38,555 nt of DNA from Ilyobacter_A sp963668015 (GTDB taxonomy: Bacteria > Fusobacteriota > Fusobacteriia > Fusobacteriales > Fusobacteriaceae): positions 1 through 38,555 of the forward strand of contig CAXXCR010000020.1 in the NCBI GenBank assembly GCA_963668015.2. The letters run 5' to 3'. Positions 35,370 through 38,555 of the stretch are shown here, piece by piece; the first letter of the stretch is position 1; the number at the start of each line of letters is the position of its first letter. The position numbers and the translations under genes are program-made. The notes under the pieces were generated by a model. That model was not told where the DNA came from and made no database searches. It saw nothing but the letters and a program-made list of their open reading frames with translations.

Positions 35370-36806
35370 ATGAGTAATGTTGGTGCAGTTTCTGGTTCTA
35401 GTGCGAATTCGGCTAAAGTTAAGGTACAGGCGTTTGGTAGGTTTTTTAAGTGGTATGGTGATGCCAAATATCGGAGCATTTATAGCGTGGGGGTTTATCA
35501 CAGCTTTCTTCATACCAACAGGGTGGTTTCCAAATGAAAAACTAGCTGCTTTGGTAGGTCCTATGATTACACATCTTCTACCGCTTCTTATCGGTTATAC
35601 CGGTGGTAAAATGATCGGGGGAGTTCGTGGAGGAGTTGTCGGTGCTATCACCACTTCAGGAGTTATCGTCGGTACTTCAATACCTATGTTTATGGGTGCT
35701 ATGATCGCAGGTCCTCTCGGGGGGATATGTTATCAAGAAGTTTGACGAGGCTATCGAAGGAAAAGTAAAATCCGGTTTTGAAATGCTGGTAAACAACTTT
35801 TCAGCTGGAATCATCGGTATGGCGCTTGCACTTGTTTGTTTCCTAGGTATCGGACCTGTAGTTGAAATGCTTAACACTGTTTTAGGTAACGGGGTAAATG
35901 CGCTTGTTTCTTTAAACTTACTGCCTTTGACATCTTTAATTGTTGAGCCGGCTAAGATACTGTTCTTAAACAATGCCATCAACCACGGGGTTTTCTCTCC
36001 ACTTGGAATACAGCAGTCCACAGAACTTGGTAAGTCTATATTCTTCCTGATAGAGACTAACCCTGGTCCGGGTCTTGGAATACTTATCGCATACTTCCTG
36101 TTTGGAAAAGGAAATGCAAAGCAATCTTCTCCAGGGGCTATGATAATTCACTTGTTCGGTGGGATACACGAGATCTACTTCCCATATGTACTTATGAAGC
36201 CGTTCCTTATACTTGCTGTTATTGCAGGTGGTATGACTGGTGTTCTTACTTACTCTATATTAGGAGCTGGGCTTATCGCTCCGCCATCACCTGGTAGTAT
36301 ATTCGCGCTGCTTGCAATGACTCCAAAAGGTGGATTTATTGTAACTATAATAGGGGTAATCGCCGCCGCTGCTGTTTCATGTGTAGTTGCTGGACTACTT
36401 CTAAAATCTCCATTAAACAAAGATGCTTATGAGGATGAGGGACGAATTTGAGGCTGCTGCAGACAAGATGAGAGAGTTGAAAAACAAACCAGCTAAAACT
36501 TCTCATAGTGAAGCTTTAATCAAAGGAGCTGTTTCTAAAATAGTTGTTGCCTGCGATGCTGGTATGGGATCTAGTGCCATGGGTTGCAAGCTTGCTTAGA
36601 AAAAAAAATCAAAGCTGCCGGACTTAATATTGATGTTACCAATAGGGCTATAAACGATCTGACCGAGGATATAGACATAGTAATCACTCATAAAGATCTT
36701 ACTCCTAGGGCTATGAACACTGTTAAAACCCCCCGCACATATGTCCATTAAAAATTTCATGGACGGAGCTTTCTACGACGAACTGGTTCAAAAAATAAAG
36801 AACTAG
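35370..36806 (+). pseudogene. PTS mannitol-family EIICB permease, copy 3, five frameshifts
   Basis: A ~470-aa EIICB (no EIIA domain) nearly identical to the copy at 37442. Comparison shows one extra T at 35442-35447 (T6 versus T5) and one extra G at 35719-35724 (G6 versus G5) and at 36439-36441. Beyond the window overlap, an extra base near 36583 and an extra C in the run 36729-36734 break EIIB. In the joined frames EIIB shows KIVVACDAGMGSSAMG with the phosphocysteine, then IDIVITHKDLTPRAMN and SIKNFMDGAFYDELVQKIKN, stop 36806. AAAGGAGGTCG is the ribosome-binding site. It is either a recently decayed duplicate or an intact gene with homopolymer sequence errors. Confidence 0.85.
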
Positions 36807-36841
36807 TTCTAATTTTGAAAGATAAATCTAATGAGTATAAC

Positions 36842-36865
36842 AAAAAGCCCGTTTCGGGCTTTTTT
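36842..36865 (+). terminator. Rho-independent terminator of EIICB copy 3
   Basis: AAAAAGCCCG-TTT-CGGGCTTTTTT, strong stem and T-run. Confidence 0.93.
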
Positions 36866-36907
36866 GCTTTTCTAAAATCAATTTTCAAGGAAAAGGCTAC
36901 TTTAAAA

Positions 36908-37232
36908 CTAAATCGGCAACTATTAGAATAAAATATTGAATTTCTGAGAATCTTTTTTGCACACAGAGTTTCACAGAGAAATCCTTAAGTCCAAAAGTTT
37001 TATTCTTTGTCACGAATTACACGAATCTCACGAATGATTCAAAAACCTTGAAAATTAAAGATTTTTAGTAAGCCTCTGTGAAGCTCACTCTTTTCCTCCG
37101 TGCAACTCTGTGACCAATTTTTTGACTTTCTATTCGTGATAATTAGTGCGATTCGTGACCAAAAAAGTTTTTATATCCTTACAAGAAATTCAGTAATCTA
37201 TAGCAATAATTTTAAGTCGAAACTTGATTTAA
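36908..37232. mobile_element. Type I MITE-like element, copy d
   Basis: ATAAAATATTGAATTTCTGAG (36928) and AAGAAATTCAGTAATCTATA (37181) bound the same A-B-A'-B' interior as copies a-c. It precedes the second EIICB gene exactly as copy c precedes the first. Confidence 0.87.
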
Positions 37233-37347
37233 TTTATGCAGAGCTTTTATTTTCAAGTATATTTCATTTCATTTTTTTTTGAACTTTTTTATTTCCCTGG
37301 ATACCGAAAAGAACTATTTCAGCACAGTTTGAAATTTTGGCTTTCTT

Positions 37348-37364
37348 AAACAAGCGAAGTGTTT
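37348..37364 (+). promoter_or_regulatory. Candidate operator (AAACA-N7-TGTTT), second copy
   Basis: Identical to 35277-35293, 5 nt upstream of the -35 box. Confidence 0.4.
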
Positions 37365-37369
37365 CAACA

Positions 37370-37398
37370 TTGAACATTTATGCTAAAAGTTTTATAAT
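37370..37398 (+). promoter_or_regulatory. Promoter of EIICB copy 4
   Basis: TTGAAC (37370-37375), 17-bp spacer, TATAAT (37393-37398); the same geometry as copy 3. Confidence 0.68.
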
Positions 37399-37441
37399 CT
37401 AGTCAAGAAGTAAAGAAAAATGATTAAAAGGAGGTCGTTTT

Positions 37442-38555
37442 ATGAATAATGTTGCTGCAATTTCAAGTCGTGGTGAAGGTTCAGTTAAAGTTAAGGTTCA
37501 GGCGTTTGGTAGGTTTTTAAGTGGTATGGTGATGCCAAATATCGGAGCGTTTATAGCGTGGGGGTTCATCACAGCTTTCTTCATTCCAACAGGGTGGTTT
37601 CCAAATGAAAAACTAGCTACTTTGGTAGGTCCTATGATTACACATCTTCTACCGCTTCTTATTGGTTATACCGGTGGTAAAATGATCGGGGGAGTTCGTG
37701 GAGGAGTTGTCGGTGCTATCACCACTTCAGGAGTTATCGTCGGTACTTCAATACCTATGTTTATGGGTGCTATGATCGCTGGTCCTCTCGGGGGATATGT
37801 TATCAAGAAGTTTGACGAGGCTATCGAAGGAAAAGTAAAATCCGGTTTTGAAATGCTGGTAAATAACTTTTCAGCAGGAATCATCGGTATGGCACTTGCA
37901 CTTGTATGTTTCCTGGGTATCGGACCGGTAGTTGAAATGCTTAACACTGTTTTAGGTAACGGGGTAAATGCGCTTGTTTCTTTAAATTTACTGCCTTTGA
38001 CATCTTTAATTGTTGAGCCGGCTAAGATACTGTTCTTAAACAATGCCATCAACCACGGGGTTTTCTCTCCACTTGGAATACAGCAGTCCACAGAACTTGG
38101 TAAGTCTATATTCTTCCTGATAGAGACTAACCCTGGTCCGGGTCTTGGAATACTTATCGCATACTTCCTGTTCGGAAAAGGAAATGCAAAACAATCTTCT
38201 CCAGGGGCTATGATAATTCACTTGTTCGGTGGGATACACGAGATCTACTTCCCATATGTACTTATGAAACCGTTCCTTATACTTGCCGTTATCGCAGGTG
38301 GTATGACTGGTGTTCTTACTTACTCTATATTAGGAGCTGGACTTATCGCACCGCCATCACCTGGTAGTATATTCGCGCTGCTTGCAATGACTCCAAAAGG
38401 TGGATTTATTGTAACTATAATAGGGGTAATCGCCGCCGCTGCTGTTTCATGTGTAGTTGCTGGACTACTTCTAAAATCTCCATTAAACAAAGATGCTTAT
38501 GAGGATGAGGACGAATTTGAGGCTGCTGCAGACAAGATGAGAGAGTTGAAAAACA
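37442..38555 (+). CDS. PTS mannitol-family EIIC(B) permease, copy 4, 3'-partial
   Basis: The reading frame is open from ATG 37442 (AAAGGAGGTCG upstream) to the window end, about 371 residues. It covers the whole EIIC domain: FGRFLSGMVMPNIGAFIAWG, GYTGGKMIGGVRGGVVGAIT, IVEPAKILFLNNAINHGVFS, ETNPGPGLGILIAYFL, GGIHEIYFPYVLMKPF and SPGSIFALLAMTPKGG. It stops in the linker DEDEFEAAADKMRELKN before EIIB. By comparison with copy 3 an EIIB domain and stop should follow within about 330 bp. It is the intact member of the tandem pair. A separate EIIA would be needed from elsewhere. Confidence 0.93.
   Translation, partial: MNNVAAISSRGEGSVKVKVQAFGRFLSGMVMPNIGAFIAWGFITAFFIPTGWFPNEKLATLVGPMITHLLPLLIGYTGGKMIGGVRGGVVGAITTSGVIVGTSIPMFMGAMIAGPLGGYVIKKFDEAIEGKVKSGFEMLVNNFSAGIIGMALALVCFLGIGPVVEMLNTVLGNGVNALVSLNLLPLTSLIVEPAKILFLNNAINHGVFSPLGIQQSTELGKSIFFLIETNPGPGLGILIAYFLFGKGNAKQSSPGAMIIHLFGGIHEIYFPYVLMKPFLILAVIAGGMTGVLTYSILGAGLIAPPSPGSIFALLAMTPKGGFIVTIIGVIAAAAVSCVVAGLLLKSPLNKDAYEDEDEFEAAADKMRELKN

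Noticed and set aside
35370..38555. EIICB copies 3 and 4 as an assembly duplication of one gene
   Set aside because: The copies differ by synonymous substitutions and the leaders differ by sizeable indels, which is not expected for one locus assembled twice.

Overview
The window looks like a chromosomal segment from a low-GC, diderm (Gram-negative) anaerobe, most plausibly a member of the Fusobacteriota of the Ilyobacter/Propionigenium kind. That placement is inference. It rests on low GC, outer-membrane components (a TolC-family channel and two predicted secreted beta-barrel-like proteins), Firmicute-style CpsB/CpsC/CpsD polysaccharide regulators, a glmS ribozyme, several mannitol-type PTS permeases and many dispersed intergenic repeats. 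No rRNA or tRNA gene was found.

Region 1 (1-20971, all minus strand) is a Wzx/Wzy-type extracellular polysaccharide locus. In transcription order it reads cpsC (chain length), cpsD (tyrosine kinase), cpsB (PHP phosphatase), a TolC-family channel, an HlyD-family adaptor, a GxxExxY protein, a MacB/FtsX-like permease, a WbaP-type initiating transferase, an Alg14/Alg13-like split glycosyltransferase, a GT2 transferase, a Wzy-like polymerase, a GT4 transferase, a hexapeptide acetyltransferase, a Wzx flippase, and then the nucleotide-sugar genes ugd, galE, galU and manC with a four-helix-bundle protein between the last two. A sigma70-like promoter precedes cpsC and a second candidate lies upstream of wbaP. 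No Wza/OPX exporter and no ABC ATPase for the permease are visible.

Region 2 (21000-25900, plus strand) holds two paralogous cassettes. Each has a 266-aa predicted secreted beta-barrel-like protein followed by a small secreted partner that shares an SDNxNG motif and a VPG(V/I) motif. A clear cyclic-di-GMP-I (GEMM) riboswitch plus terminator lies between the first barrel gene and its partner. The second cassette is flanked by two inverted copies of a ~450-bp hairpin-rich element. I consider this the most promising undescribed system in the window.

Region 3 (26000-38555, plus strand) is a PTS block: a mannitol-type EIICBA, glmS behind its self-cleaving ribozyme, a second EIICBA, an MtlR-type PRD regulator, and two tandem EIICB copies. 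The first EIICB copy carries five single-base frameshifts; the second is open to the window edge.

Intergenic spaces are filled with repeats built from CACAGAG and CACGAAT inverted repeats, some bounded by shared imperfect terminal inverted repeats. About twenty single-base frameshifts, many at homopolymers, interrupt otherwise well-conserved genes. Most are probably sequence errors, so those genes are reported as single loci with the frameshift noted.
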